Shown here: positions 1-7,965 of the stretch, in pieces
Numbering within the stretch: the first letter of the stretch is position 1
How the letters are laid out: each line of letters begins with the position of its first letter
Notes under the pieces: generated by a model
The model's input: only the letters and a program-made list of their open reading frames with translations
The model's database searches: none
What the model was told of the DNA's origin: nothing
Source of the DNA: an uncultured Actinomycetes bacterium
GTDB taxonomy: Bacteria > Actinomycetota > Acidimicrobiia > Acidimicrobiales > Ilumatobacteraceae
Assembly: GCA_937902105.1 (NCBI GenBank)
Contig: CALGTP010000162.1
Span: forward strand, 1-42,980
Direction: 5' to 3'
DNA length: 42,980 nt
Position numbers and translations under genes: made by a program

Positions 1-168
1 TTCATTTTCCCCCAATAGCGAAGGTACAGAGTTTTTGTTGAGGCCGTATAGGCGGGCCTTATCGAGCTTGAACGGGCTGACTAATTCAGCATGGACCAAA
101 AGGTCTATCTCTTCGGCGACGTGCAGGACATCGTCGTAGGAACAAATGAGGTGTGGTGATGATGGCAT
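1..168 (-). CDS. Partial open frame running off the left edge, unidentified
   Basis: On the minus strand a frame is open from an ATG at 168-166 to the window edge (56 codons), lying downstream of ltbR in the same direction. A stop lies just upstream of the ATG in the same frame, so this would be the N-terminus of a protein. The residues (a hydrophobic strand, an AEEIDLL helix and HAELVSPFKLDKARL) faintly recall the C-terminal domain of transketolase or 2-oxoacid dehydrogenase beta subunits, but that domain would not normally open a protein. It could therefore be a broken remnant or a chance frame. No clear Shine-Dalgarno (SD) is visible. Identity is not established. Confidence 0.3.
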   Translation of the reverse strand, partial: MPSSPHLICSYDDVLHVAEEIDLLVHAELVSPFKLDKARLYGLNKNSVPSLLGENE

Positions 169-232
169 GCACAAACCTGAGCCGCGGAATCACTGCAACG
201 GCGAAGAATCTATAAGAATTTTGGTGAAGAAG

Positions 233-880
233 TTACAAGAATTTTTGAAGATTCTTCGAGGCTCTTACAACCGCCGCTCCATGACGCTCGCCGGGCCGGC
301 GGGTCAGTCGTTCAATCGGGCCACTCACGCTGATTGCAGCAATGATGTTTCCCTGCGCGTTGAGTACAGGAGCACTCACCGAGGCCACGCCAGCCTCACG
401 TTCGCCGACCGATTGAATCCATCCGTGTTTGTCAGTACGCTCGCCAGACAAAACATGTCCTGCCGAACCGGCATCAAGAGGTAACAGTGAACCTTCAGGC
501 ACGATCCACCGCAAACCATGTGGAGATTCAAGAGACACTAGACATCGTCGAGCATCACCTTCTTGGACATACAGCTGAACCGATTCACCAGTTTTTGCCC
601 GCAAGGAATCTAAAACTGGTCTCGCTAATTCAATAAGCGGCAACACCGCCGAGGCCGCGCGTCCGAGACTGACCAGTCCCCAACCGAGGGCAAAATGCCC
701 CTCATCATCGCGACGAATCAGACCATGATCCTCAAGCGCAGTGGCCAAGCGATGAGCAGTGGCGCGTGGTAGCGCTGTGGCTTGTTGAAGTTCAAGTAAT
801 GAAGAGGGACCGTTCGTTTCAAGCGCACGTAAGACGGCGACGACCTTGTCAACGACTCCGACTCCCGATATGCTGTCCAT
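233..880 (-). CDS. ltbR: IclR-family regulator, LtbR/NdgR type
   Basis: A 215-residue IclR-family transcription factor. Residues about 8-60 form the N-terminal winged helix ([14 protein letters not shown], then [14 protein letters not shown] as recognition helix). The rest is the effector-binding domain, ending in the family signature [14 protein letters not shown]. The gene is divergent from leuCD. That is the arrangement of LtbR in Corynebacterium and NdgR in Streptomyces, which control leuCD and other branched-chain amino acid genes, so the symbol rests on family plus synteny. The ATG at 880 has a TAGTCT -10 hexamer six bases upstream, suggesting a leaderless transcript. The operator-like repeat at 896-910 lies just upstream of that -10, so autoregulation together with leuCD control is likely. 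Length is close to the family norm. Confidence 0.85.
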   Translation of the reverse strand: MDSISGVGVVDKVVAVLRALETNGPSSLLELQQATALPRATAHRLATALEDHGLIRRDDEGHFALGWGLVSLGRAASAVLPLIELARPVLDSLRAKTGESVQLYVQEGDARRCLVSLESPHGLRWIVPEGSLLPLDAGSAGHVLSGERTDKHGWIQSVGEREAGVASVSAPVLNAQGNIIAAISVSGPIERLTRRPGERHGAAVVRASKNLQKFL

Positions 881-886
881 ACAGCG

Positions 887-910
887 AGACTACTATCTCA
901 CATAGTGAGA
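887..910. promoter_or_regulatory. ltbR -10 and candidate LtbR operator between ltbR and leuC
   Basis: The 50-base divergent gap holds a perfect inverted repeat, TCTCAC-ATA-GTGAGA (896-910). Plus-strand 887-892 reads as TAGTCT on the minus strand, six bases before the ltbR ATG. TACTAT at 891-896 could be the -10 for leuC. A regulator bound at the repeat would cover both promoters. Assignment to LtbR is inferred from position and symmetry. Confidence 0.6.
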
Positions 911-930
911 AACAACGATATGAGGAAATC

Positions 931-2364
931 ATGAGTAACCCCACAACCTTGGCCCAAAAAGTTTGGGATAGCCATGTCGTTCATGCAGCGATTGACGAAC
1001 CCGATTTGTTGTACATCGACCTACACCTTGTACACGAAGTGACGAGTCCCCAAGCCTTTGAAGGACTACGTATTAGCGGTCGCAAAATTCGTCGCCCCGA
1101 TCTGACCGTGGCCACCGAGGATCACAACGTTCCGACTGCTGATATCCATCTTCCGATTGCGGACCCAATTTCTGCGCGTCAAGTTGAAGTGATGCGAGAG
1201 AACGCAAAAGAGTTTGGTGTTGAACTGTTCTCTATGGGCAACCCGCTACAAGGCATCGTGCATGTCATTGGGCCCGAGCAGGGACGCACCCTGCCTGGCA
1301 TGACCATCGTCTGCGGCGACAGTCATACAGCAACTCACGGAGCATTTGGTTCGCTGGCTTTCGGCATTGGCACCAGCGAAGTGGAACATGTGCTGGCGAC
1401 TCAGACTCTCCCGCAAAGTCGCCCGAAATGGATGAGCGTTGAAGTCAATGGTGCTTTGCCCGCTGGGGTGACTGCCAAAGACATGATCTTGGCAATCATC
1501 GGCACGATCGGAACCGCCGGTGGCATCGGCTACGTCATTGAGTTTCGTGGTTCGGCAATTCGCTCGCTGTCCATGGAAGGTCGCATGACCGTATGCAACA
1601 TGACCATTGAGGCCGGCGCCAAGGCAGGACTGATTGCCCCCGACGAGATTACTTTTGCTTATCTCAAAGGTCGCGCTCACGCGCCTAAGGATGCCGAGTG
1701 GGATAACGCTGTCGCCAATTGGAAAACTTTGCGCACCGACGAAGGTGCCAAGTTTGACAAAGAGGTCGTCATCGACGCCAGCACTTTGCTTCCTCATGTG
1801 ACCTGGGGAACTAACCCAGCACAGGTTGCCAGTATTGACTCGCCTATCCCATCCCCCGATGACTTCGCTGATCCGACAACGCGCGAAACCGTGGCCCGTG
1901 CACTGGAATACATGGGGTTAACACCTGGAACATTGCTGCGCAATGTCAAGGTGGACACTGTCTTCATTGGTTCGTGCACCAATAGTCGCATCGAAGATCT
2001 GCGGGCTGCAGCGTCAGTGATGAAGGGTCGCACCGTCACGGTGCCACGAGTGATGGTTGTACCCGGAAGCCACTCGGTGAAAGCGCAAGCAGAGGCCGAG
2101 GGTCTGCATGAGATCTTCCGTGCCGCTGGCGCCGATTGGCGCGAGCCTGGCTGCTCAATGTGTTTGGCGATGAACCCCGACAAACTCACTCAAGGTGAGC
2201 GTTCAGCGAGCACTAGTAATCGCAACTTTGAAGGTCGTCAAGGCCGTGGTGGACGCACCCACTTGGTATCTCCAGAAGTTGCAGCTGCAACTGCCGTTGC
2301 AGGTACTTTCGCAACCCCATCAGATTTAGATTCAGGCAGATTTAACGTGAAGGAAAATTCATGA
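931..2364 (+). CDS. leuC: 3-isopropylmalate dehydratase large subunit
   Basis: LeuC, 477 residues, an aconitase-family enzyme that with LeuD isomerises 2-isopropylmalate to 3-isopropylmalate in leucine synthesis. The three [4Fe-4S] cysteine ligands are present: Cys349 in [11 protein letters not shown], and Cys408 and Cys411 in [10 protein letters not shown]. The substrate/cluster motifs EDHNVPT and [12 protein letters not shown] are also present. The start is the ATG at 931, preceded by GAGGA; the frame is open further upstream, but that stretch overlaps ltbR and its operator. The stop overlaps leuD by four bases (ATGA), indicating translational coupling. Expression is probably set by the LtbR operator at 896-910. 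Confidence 0.96.
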   Translation: MSNPTTLAQKVWDSHVVHAAIDEPDLLYIDLHLVHEVTSPQAFEGLRISGRKIRRPDLTVATEDHNVPTADIHLPIADPISARQVEVMRENAKEFGVELFSMGNPLQGIVHVIGPEQGRTLPGMTIVCGDSHTATHGAFGSLAFGIGTSEVEHVLATQTLPQSRPKWMSVEVNGALPAGVTAKDMILAIIGTIGTAGGIGYVIEFRGSAIRSLSMEGRMTVCNMTIEAGAKAGLIAPDEITFAYLKGRAHAPKDAEWDNAVANWKTLRTDEGAKFDKEVVIDASTLLPHVTWGTNPAQVASIDSPIPSPDDFADPTTRETVARALEYMGLTPGTLLRNVKVDTVFIGSCTNSRIEDLRAAASVMKGRTVTVPRVMVVPGSHSVKAQAEAEGLHEIFRAAGADWREPGCSMCLAMNPDKLTQGERSASTSNRNFEGRQGRGGRTHLVSPEVAAATAVAGTFATPSDLDSGRFNVKENS

Positions 2365-2948
2365 AAAGTGTTCGCATTCTCACAGGTACCGGAATTCCCT
2401 TGCGTCGTAGCGACGTTGATACAGACCAAATCATTCCGGCCGATTGGTTGAAGCGCGTTGAGCGGACCGGATTTGAAGCCGGCCTATTCGCCACATGGCG
2501 CGACGATCGCAGTTTTGTGCTGAATGATGAGCGCTATGTTTCGGCCACGATTTTGGTTGCTGGTCCATCGTTTGGCGTCGGTTCAAGCCGCGAACATGCA
2601 GTGTGGGCGATTCAGCAATACGGATTTGAAGCAGTGATCGCACCGAGTTTCAGCGACATCTTCCGCAACAACTGCACCAAAAATGGTTTGGCTCCTGTGG
2701 CATTGGCGCTTGATGCGGTTGAAAAGATTTGGGCAGCCATTGAGGCTGACGAGGCAACGGAAATCGTTATTGATATGGAACGTCTAACAGTCGAAGTGGC
2801 GAGCATTAGTCTCACCGCCTCATTTCCTATGGAGCCACAAAATCAGTACCGTTTCTTGAACGGTCTCGATGACATCGGAATCACGATGAGTCACTCGGAC
2901 GAGATCACCTCCTTCGAGTCGACACGCCCATCCTGGCTCACCAACTAA
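2361..2948 (+). CDS. leuD: 3-isopropylmalate dehydratase small subunit
   Basis: LeuD, 195 residues, the swivelling-domain subunit of isopropylmalate isomerase and partner of LeuC. Typical features are the N-terminal [18 protein letters not shown] segment and the [17 protein letters not shown] motif that binds substrate. The ATG overlaps the leuC stop codon. One base after the leuD TAA stop a 60-bp perfect palindrome begins, which probably acts as a transcription end for the leuCD message. leuB is not in the window. Confidence 0.95.
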   Translation: MKSVRILTGTGIPLRRSDVDTDQIIPADWLKRVERTGFEAGLFATWRDDRSFVLNDERYVSATILVAGPSFGVGSSREHAVWAIQQYGFEAVIAPSFSDIFRNNCTKNGLAPVALALDAVEKIWAAIEADEATEIVIDMERLTVEVASISLTASFPMEPQNQYRFLNGLDDIGITMSHSDEITSFESTRPSWLTN

Positions 2949-2949
2949 T

Positions 2950-3009
2950 GTTGTGGTTCTGGTGCTGGATAGTGCCATATATGGCACTATCCAGCACCAG
3001 AACCACAAC
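2950..3009. repeat. 60-bp perfect palindrome, copy 1
   Basis: Two 30-base arms with no spacer form a perfect inverted repeat centred on CATATATG. An identical 60-base copy lies at 3958-4017. It starts one base after the leuD stop. It also supplies the last seven codons and TAG stop of the minus-strand nuclease gene. As RNA it would fold into a very long hairpin, so it can serve as a terminator, although no T tract follows. The two copies bracket one gene, which suggests a cassette boundary. Confidence 0.95.
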
Positions 3010-3916
3010 TTGGCGTGCCCCGTGAGACCAACGCTTGAAAGATCGTTCGCACCACTTGACCTGGCTGTTTCACCACTTGACGCCAACTGAAGTGCAGCAC
3101 GAGCCAACCTTGTGATTGCAAATAGGCGTCACGTTTCATCCACTTTTCAATTGCGGCCAAGTCTTTGATTTTTGCCCAACCGTCTGTCTCGGCAATGACC
3201 TTAAATCTTGACCATGCAAAGTCAACTCTGTAGGGCCCTATAACGACCTGCATTTCATATGGCGGCAATTCAGTTTGAGAAAGTAATTTCTGCATCCTCA
3301 TCTCAAGGATTGACTCGGCTGGTCCGGTCCCATACGGCCACTGCGCGAGCAATTCGCGTAACGGACCCACTCCAGCGCGGCCACGTTCAGAGTGCAAAGC
3401 AACTGCACGAACAATGTGATGGTGTTCAACGTGTCCTGCAAGAAGCATCCGCTCAGCCAGATCAGAGATCAAATGAGGTTCGACTGCAGCAAAGTCCACC
3501 ATCGTTCGAGTTGCATTTGTTACTCGAATATTTTCAATTTTTAAGGGTGCTATTGATTGATGGTCTCGTGGGGAATGTACTTTCACTCCCTCAAGAGGAG
3601 GATGCCCGCTGCGGCCAAGCTTGATAACCTCAATTTCATCGGTTTCATCGAGCGTCCATACGCCCCAAAGTACGGCAGCTGTTCGATGTGAGGCGATTCC
3701 CCGATGATCAAGCGCTAAGACCGCAGCTTCCACACGTTGCAACCAATTTTCCTGAAAACCAAATAGAGATGAGACATTTGGATGTCTCGGCAAGAGTCGC
3801 CCATCGGAATTCATACGAAACCAAGTTCGACGGGATAGGCCAAAATCCTCGGATTGCTGGCGGCTAATTAGTCCATGCTGTTTTGAAGCGAGCTTTTGAA
3901 TCCCCTGTAAGTCCAT
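2987..3916 (-). CDS. AbiEi-like HTH plus DUF559 (Vsr-like endonuclease) protein
   Basis: A 309-residue protein. Residues about 1-50 resemble the AbiEi antitoxin N-terminal winged helix (IQKLASKQHGLISRQQSEDFGLSRRTWFRM). The middle (about 55-195) contains the SHRTAAVLWG and VTNATRTMVDFA segments seen in these proteins. Residues about 200-295 match the DUF559/Vsr-like nuclease fold: RVDFAW with Asp232, Glu243/Asp245 in AETDGW, then KRDAYLQSQGWLVLHFSW. Such proteins are common orphan genes in actinobacteria and their role is not known. It is a lone gene between identical 60-bp palindromes, and its last seven codons and stop lie inside the left one. A GGAG sequence sits close to the ATG at 3916. 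Nuclease activity is inferred from the fold motifs. Confidence 0.8.
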   Translation of the reverse strand: MDLQGIQKLASKQHGLISRQQSEDFGLSRRTWFRMNSDGRLLPRHPNVSSLFGFQENWLQRVEAAVLALDHRGIASHRTAAVLWGVWTLDETDEIEVIKLGRSGHPPLEGVKVHSPRDHQSIAPLKIENIRVTNATRTMVDFAAVEPHLISDLAERMLLAGHVEHHHIVRAVALHSERGRAGVGPLRELLAQWPYGTGPAESILEMRMQKLLSQTELPPYEMQVVIGPYRVDFAWSRFKVIAETDGWAKIKDLAAIEKWMKRDAYLQSQGWLVLHFSWRQVVKQPGQVVRTIFQALVSRGTPSCGSGAG

Positions 3917-3957
3917 GCTCCAAAGTGTGCGAATACCCCCACGATGCGGTAACTAGC

Positions 3958-4017
3958 GTTGTGGTTCTGGTGCTGGATAGTGCCATATATGGCACTATCC
4001 AGCACCAGAACCACAAC
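3958..4017. repeat. 60-bp perfect palindrome, copy 2
   Basis: Identical, base for base, to the palindrome at 2950-3009, with a repeat-to-repeat period of 1008 bp. It begins one base after the stop codon of the helicase gene, which is transcribed towards it, just as copy 1 begins one base after the leuD stop. The nuclease gene lies between the copies and reads away from this one. Confidence 0.95.
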
Positions 4018-4018
4018 A

Positions 4019-5308
4019 TTAGTCGGCTTGGAAGTCGGCGAGATTGGCCAGCATCGGATTGTTGCTGAACACTTCAATTGAATTCGTAATCGGCATTCGC
4101 ATCGTTCGCTGAAGAATTGTTACTTGAGTGTGCTGGTTATATTCCGCCAAAGTTACAGCCCAACCATCACGTCCTGCACGAGCAGTTCGTCCAGAACGGT
4201 GCAAGTAATCTTTATTGTCCTTAGCAGGCTCATAATGAATCACTACAGCAATGTCATCAATATCGATGCCACGAGCCGCCACATCAGTCGCAACGAGAAC
4301 ACTCAGCGAACCTTCAGCAAAACGACGCATCGCTTTTTCGCGCGCAGGCTGCGCTAGGTCCCCATGAATTGCTGCAGCATTAACGCCCAGACCAACCAAG
4401 TTGTCGGTGACACGATCGCATAGGCGTTTTGTTTGACAGAAAACAACTGTCTTGCCAGCGCCACGCGCAATAGCAGCCACAACTTTCTCTTTATCCATGT
4501 GGTGCACCGCGAGCCACAGATGATGCATCGTTCCCACAGTGTCAGTGGCAGCATCAATGGCCACCTCAACCGGATTAGTCATGAACTGACGAATCAAGTG
4601 ACCGACATCGCCGTCTAAAGTGGCGGAGAACAACATGGTTTGGTTGCGTCCGCTGCAACGGCGCAAAACCCACTCAACTTGCGGTGTGAAACCATCGTCA
4701 GCCATGCGATCGGCTTCATCAAGTACGACCACTTCCACGGCGGAGAGATCAATTTCATTTGACTTCAGAAGATCAATCAAACGCAACGGCGTGGCAACAA
4801 CGATTTCAATTCCTTTGGCCATGTGTTCAACCTGCTGATGACGACTTGCGCCACCGTAGACGGCCAACACATGACGACCAGAGTGTCTCGCCAGAGGTTC
4901 GAGAACTTCAGCAACCTGAACTGCCAACTCACGGGTTGGCACCAACACCAAGCCGAGAGGTTTCATCGGCTCGGCTTTCTTAGAAATACGCGACAGCATC
5001 GGCACACCAAAGGCCAACGTTTTACCCGACCCAGTTTTTGCCCGACCACACACATCGTGACCTTGCATTGCCACCGGAATGGCCTCAATCTGAATCGCAA
5101 ACGGATTAGCGAAGCCAGCAGCGGCGAGACCAGCATCAACTTCAGGCGGTACGCCGAGTTTGGCGAAACCGGTAGGAGTTTCGACTGGCGGGAGAACGTT
5201 AAAACTGGTTAAAGGTTGCGCGGGGCCGGAAACTTCTTCTTGTCCGGCGGAACCTGGCGGACGACGCTTGTTCCGTGGCGCTCCCTTGCGGGGGGCAAAT
5301 TCACTCAT
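4019..5308 (-). CDS. DEAD-box ATP-dependent RNA helicase
   Basis: An RNA helicase of the DEAD-box family, 429 residues from the ATG at 5308. In order: Q-motif (FANPFAIQIEAIP, Gln73), Walker A AKTGSGKT (90-97), PTRELA, VLDEADRM (DEAD), SAT, and the C-terminal RecA domain with HGDLAQ, VATDVAARGID and HRSGRTARAG. Little follows the core, so there is no long RNA-binding tail. It probably remodels structured RNA, as in cold adaptation or ribosome assembly; the exact class is not clear. An in-frame ATG at 5341 is an alternative start. The ATG at 5308 was preferred because it opens a typical basic N-terminus and has TACCCT about 10 bases upstream. The stop codon abuts palindrome copy 2. Confidence 0.9.
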   Translation of the reverse strand: MSEFAPRKGAPRNKRRPPGSAGQEEVSGPAQPLTSFNVLPPVETPTGFAKLGVPPEVDAGLAAAGFANPFAIQIEAIPVAMQGHDVCGRAKTGSGKTLAFGVPMLSRISKKAEPMKPLGLVLVPTRELAVQVAEVLEPLARHSGRHVLAVYGGASRHQQVEHMAKGIEIVVATPLRLIDLLKSNEIDLSAVEVVVLDEADRMADDGFTPQVEWVLRRCSGRNQTMLFSATLDGDVGHLIRQFMTNPVEVAIDAATDTVGTMHHLWLAVHHMDKEKVVAAIARGAGKTVVFCQTKRLCDRVTDNLVGLGVNAAAIHGDLAQPAREKAMRRFAEGSLSVLVATDVAARGIDIDDIAVVIHYEPAKDNKDYLHRSGRTARAGRDGWAVTLAEYNQHTQVTILQRTMRMPITNSIEVFSNNPMLANLADFQAD

Positions 5309-5366
5309 GTTGAACGCAAGGGTATCTCCCAAGCGAGCCATATCGGGCTTTATCGGCCCTCGTTAA

Positions 5367-5395
5367 TGAGCCAAGTGGCTCAGATTGCCTACTCT
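5367..5395 (+). promoter_or_regulatory. Palindromic operator candidate and -10 of the acyl-CoA ligase gene
   Basis: A perfect 16-bp inverted repeat, TGAGCCA-AG-TGGCTCA (5367-5382), lies in the divergent gap between the helicase and acyl-CoA ligase genes. TACTCT (5390-5395) ends seven bases before the ligase ATG and fits a leaderless -10. The repeat then covers the -35 region, the usual place for a repressor such as the TetR-type regulators that often control fatty acid genes. No regulator gene is adjacent. Confidence 0.5.
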
Positions 5396-5402
5396 TTAAG
5401 TC

Positions 5403-6962
5403 ATGCGTGTTCCTCTCACCATCGTTGATCACATCCGCCGAGCCGAGCTTTTGTACCCCGATCGGATCGCCGTCGTGGATGAACCCGACCAGCCGGCTGA
5501 GTCCTGGGGCTCTCTCACCTACCGCCAAGTGGCTGAGCGGGCGCGGGCCCAAGCTGCTGGCCTCGATTCTCTCGGCATCGCCGTGGGCGAGCGCGTGGCG
5601 ATGATCTCGCACAACTCGGCGCGCCTCCTTACCGCTTTCTTCGGCGTCTCGGGATCTGGACGAATCTTGGTTCCCGTTAACTTTCGTCTGGCAGCAGAAG
5701 AGGTCAAGTACATCATCGAGCATTCAGGAGCGCGGGTGTTATTGGTCGACCCCGAACTTGAACAGGCGATGGCCGACGTTGAATGCGAATACAAATTTGT
5801 GATCGGCGCCAAGTCCGATCACGCCCTACTGCGTTTCGACATTGAGCCGAAATCATGGGCTCCCGACGAAGATGCCACCGCCACAATCAACTACACCAGT
5901 GGCACGACTGCACGCCCGAAGGGTGTTCAACTGACACATCGCAACCTGTGGCTGAACTCGGCCACCTTTGGTTGGCAGATGGGTGTCAATGATCGCGATG
6001 TCTATCTGCACACCTTGCCGCAGTTCCATTGCAATGGTTGGGGAATGGTCTACGCCGTCACGGGCATGGGCGGGCGACACATCATCTTGCGCAAAGTTGA
6101 TGGTGCGGAAATTTTACGGCGCATTGAAGAACACGGGGTGACGATGCTTTGCGGCGCTCCTGCCGTGGTGAACATGGTTCTTGAAGCTGCCGCCTCGTGG
6201 GATGGGCCAGTTCCTGGGCAAGGTCGGGTGCGCATGGTCGTAGCCGGCGCTCCCCCGCCCACAAAAACGATTGAGCGGATGGAGACCGAATTGGGTTGGG
6301 AGTTTGTGCAACTGTACGGCTTAACCGAAACCTCTCCATTCCTTACTATGAATCGCACACGCGAGGAATTTGATTCGCTTACCGCCGCCGAGCGCGCTCA
6401 AAAATTATCTCGGGCAGGTTCACCAGCATTGGGTGTTGAGTTGCAGATTTCCGAACAGGGAGAAATTCTCGCTCGTGGAAATGTGATCATGGAGGGCTAT
6501 TGGGATCAACCAACTGCGACAGCCGATGCAATTCGCGCTGTTGGTGATGGTCCAGATACCACCGAGTGGTTCCATACCGGTGACGGAGGAATCATTGATC
6601 AGGAAAACTACTTGGCAATCAGTGACCGTAAAAAAGATGTCATCATTTCTGGCGGAGAAAATGTTTCCTCCATTGAAGTTGAAGATGCCGTTTTCGGACA
6701 CCCTGAAGTCAATGAAGTCGCAGTCATTGGTGTTCCCGATGAAAAGTGGGGCGAACTAGTCATGGCTCTCGTGGTCAAGAGTCCAGAGTCAACGCTGACT
6801 GAAGACGAACTGATTGCTTACGTTAAAACCAAGTTGGCTGGCTACAAATGTCCGAAACGCATTGAATTTCGCAGCGAACTTGCACGAACGGCAACGGGCA
6901 AACTGCAAAAGTTCAAACTCCGTGAGCCTTACTGGGTCGGCCACACCCGACAAGTCAATTAG
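5403..6962 (+). CDS. Fatty acyl-CoA ligase (AMP-binding, FadD-like)
   Basis: A 519-residue ANL-superfamily enzyme that activates a carboxylic acid to its CoA thioester through an acyl-adenylate. The P-loop YTSGTTARPKGV is at about 164-175. LYGLTETSP and the hinge region WFHTGDGGIIDQENYLAISDRKKDVIISGGENVSS follow. The catalytic lysine is in the C-terminal ARTATGKLQKFKLR. The hydrophobic middle (LPQFHCNGWGM) fits the fatty acyl-CoA synthetase branch, but chain length cannot be read from sequence. A TACTCT -10 lies seven bases before the ATG, so the mRNA is probably leaderless. The gene ends six bases before the convergent fcl. Confidence 0.9.
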   Translation: MRVPLTIVDHIRRAELLYPDRIAVVDEPDQPAESWGSLTYRQVAERARAQAAGLDSLGIAVGERVAMISHNSARLLTAFFGVSGSGRILVPVNFRLAAEEVKYIIEHSGARVLLVDPELEQAMADVECEYKFVIGAKSDHALLRFDIEPKSWAPDEDATATINYTSGTTARPKGVQLTHRNLWLNSATFGWQMGVNDRDVYLHTLPQFHCNGWGMVYAVTGMGGRHIILRKVDGAEILRRIEEHGVTMLCGAPAVVNMVLEAAASWDGPVPGQGRVRMVVAGAPPPTKTIERMETELGWEFVQLYGLTETSPFLTMNRTREEFDSLTAAERAQKLSRAGSPALGVELQISEQGEILARGNVIMEGYWDQPTATADAIRAVGDGPDTTEWFHTGDGGIIDQENYLAISDRKKDVIISGGENVSSIEVEDAVFGHPEVNEVAVIGVPDEKWGELVMALVVKSPESTLTEDELIAYVKTKLAGYKCPKRIEFRSELARTATGKLQKFKLREPYWVGHTRQVN

Positions 6963-6968
6963 TCGTTG

Positions 6969-7937
6969 CTACTTCATGCCGCGCATTGCGGTGTGGTTAT
7001 CTCGTTGATCCAAGAACCACTGATAGGTACTGGCGAGCCCACTATCCAGGCTGTAACTCGGCGACCATCCAAGGTTGTTTAAACGCGTCACATCCAAAAC
7101 TTTTCTTGGTGTCCCATCAGGCTTGGACGTGTCGAATCTCAACTCGGCAGCGGGATACACAACTTGTCGAACCTTTTCCGCTAATTCGCGAATACTTAAG
7201 TCGACTCCAGTGCCGACGTTGATGTGCATCTCGTCGCTGTAATTCTCCATCAAGAATAGGCAAGCATCAGCCAGATCATCAACGTGCAAGAACTCACGCA
7301 TCGCGCTCCCTGTTCCCCAAATCTCAACTTCTTTGCCGGCACTTTGTTTGGCATCGTGGAACTTACGAATCAAAGCAGGTAACACATGACTTGATGTGAG
7401 ATCAAAGTTGTCTTCAGGTCCGTACAAGTTGGTCGGCATCGCGGAGATGAAATCACATCCGTATTGCTGACGATACGCCTGACATAACTTGATACCAGCA
7501 ATCTTGGCGACGGCATACCACTCGTTAGTGGGCTCAAGCGGGCCCGTCAAGAGTTGTTCTTCGGTGATTGGTTGGGTGGCATCACGCGGGTAGATACATG
7601 AACTTCCGAGGTATAAAAGTTTGCTCACCTTGGCTTGATGACTGGCTTCAACCACTGTTCCATGAATCATCAAGTTGTCATAAATGAACTCTGCTGGACG
7701 CGTGCTATTAGCCAAAATGCCACCCACGGTTCCAGCAACCAAAAAGACATACTCGGGACGATTGTTAGCGAACCATGTATTCACCGCACCCTGATCACGC
7801 AGATCAAGTTGTGCTCGGGTCGCTGTCAGGATATTCGTGAATCCCCCGCCAGCCAGCCGACGCACCAAGGCGCTGCCCACCAACCCGCCATGTCCAGCCA
7901 CATAAATTCGAGCATCTTTGGCCATTGGCTGAAACAT
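6969..7937 (-). CDS. fcl: GDP-L-fucose synthase
   Basis: An extended SDR, 322 residues, that epimerises and reduces GDP-4-keto-6-deoxy-mannose to GDP-L-fucose for surface polysaccharide. The NADP-binding GHGGLVGSA motif is at about 15-23. The catalytic set is GSSCIYP (111-117) and Tyr141/Lys145 in NEWYAVAK. TNLYGPEDNFD is typical of Fcl. GAGGTGA lies just before the ATG at 7937, which supports this start over the internal Met5. It is 28 bases downstream of the beta-lactamase-like gene in the same direction and may be cotranscribed. The partner gmd is not in the window. Confidence 0.92.
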   Translation of the reverse strand: MFQPMAKDARIYVAGHGGLVGSALVRRLAGGGFTNILTATRAQLDLRDQGAVNTWFANNRPEYVFLVAGTVGGILANSTRPAEFIYDNLMIHGTVVEASHQAKVSKLLYLGSSCIYPRDATQPITEEQLLTGPLEPTNEWYAVAKIAGIKLCQAYRQQYGCDFISAMPTNLYGPEDNFDLTSSHVLPALIRKFHDAKQSAGKEVEIWGTGSAMREFLHVDDLADACLFLMENYSDEMHINVGTGVDLSIRELAEKVRQVVYPAAELRFDTSKPDGTPRKVLDVTRLNNLGWSPSYSLDSGLASTYQWFLDQRDNHTAMRGMK

Positions 7938-7965
7938 CAGGTCACCTCAGGCGAAATCGTACTCG

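Noticed and set aside
202-258. 10-bp inverted repeat CGAAGAATCT...AGATTCTTCG around the ltbR stop, considered as a terminator
   Set aside because: The loop is 37 bases and no T tract follows in the direction of ltbR transcription, so it is not convincing as an intrinsic terminator.
766-930. N-terminal extension of leuC to an ATG at 766
   Set aside because: The extra 55 codons overlap ltbR and the operator, and the residues do not resemble LeuC. The ATG at 931 has an SD and begins the conserved sequence.
1246-1797. Long antisense frame inside leuC, and many similar frames inside other genes
   Set aside because: They are mirror frames of strongly coding genes with no SD or recognisable domains.
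3868-4077. Short frames running through the right-hand palindrome on both strands
   Set aside because: They exist only because the palindrome is open in one frame. They have no SD and no family resemblance, and they overlap the nuclease start or helicase end.
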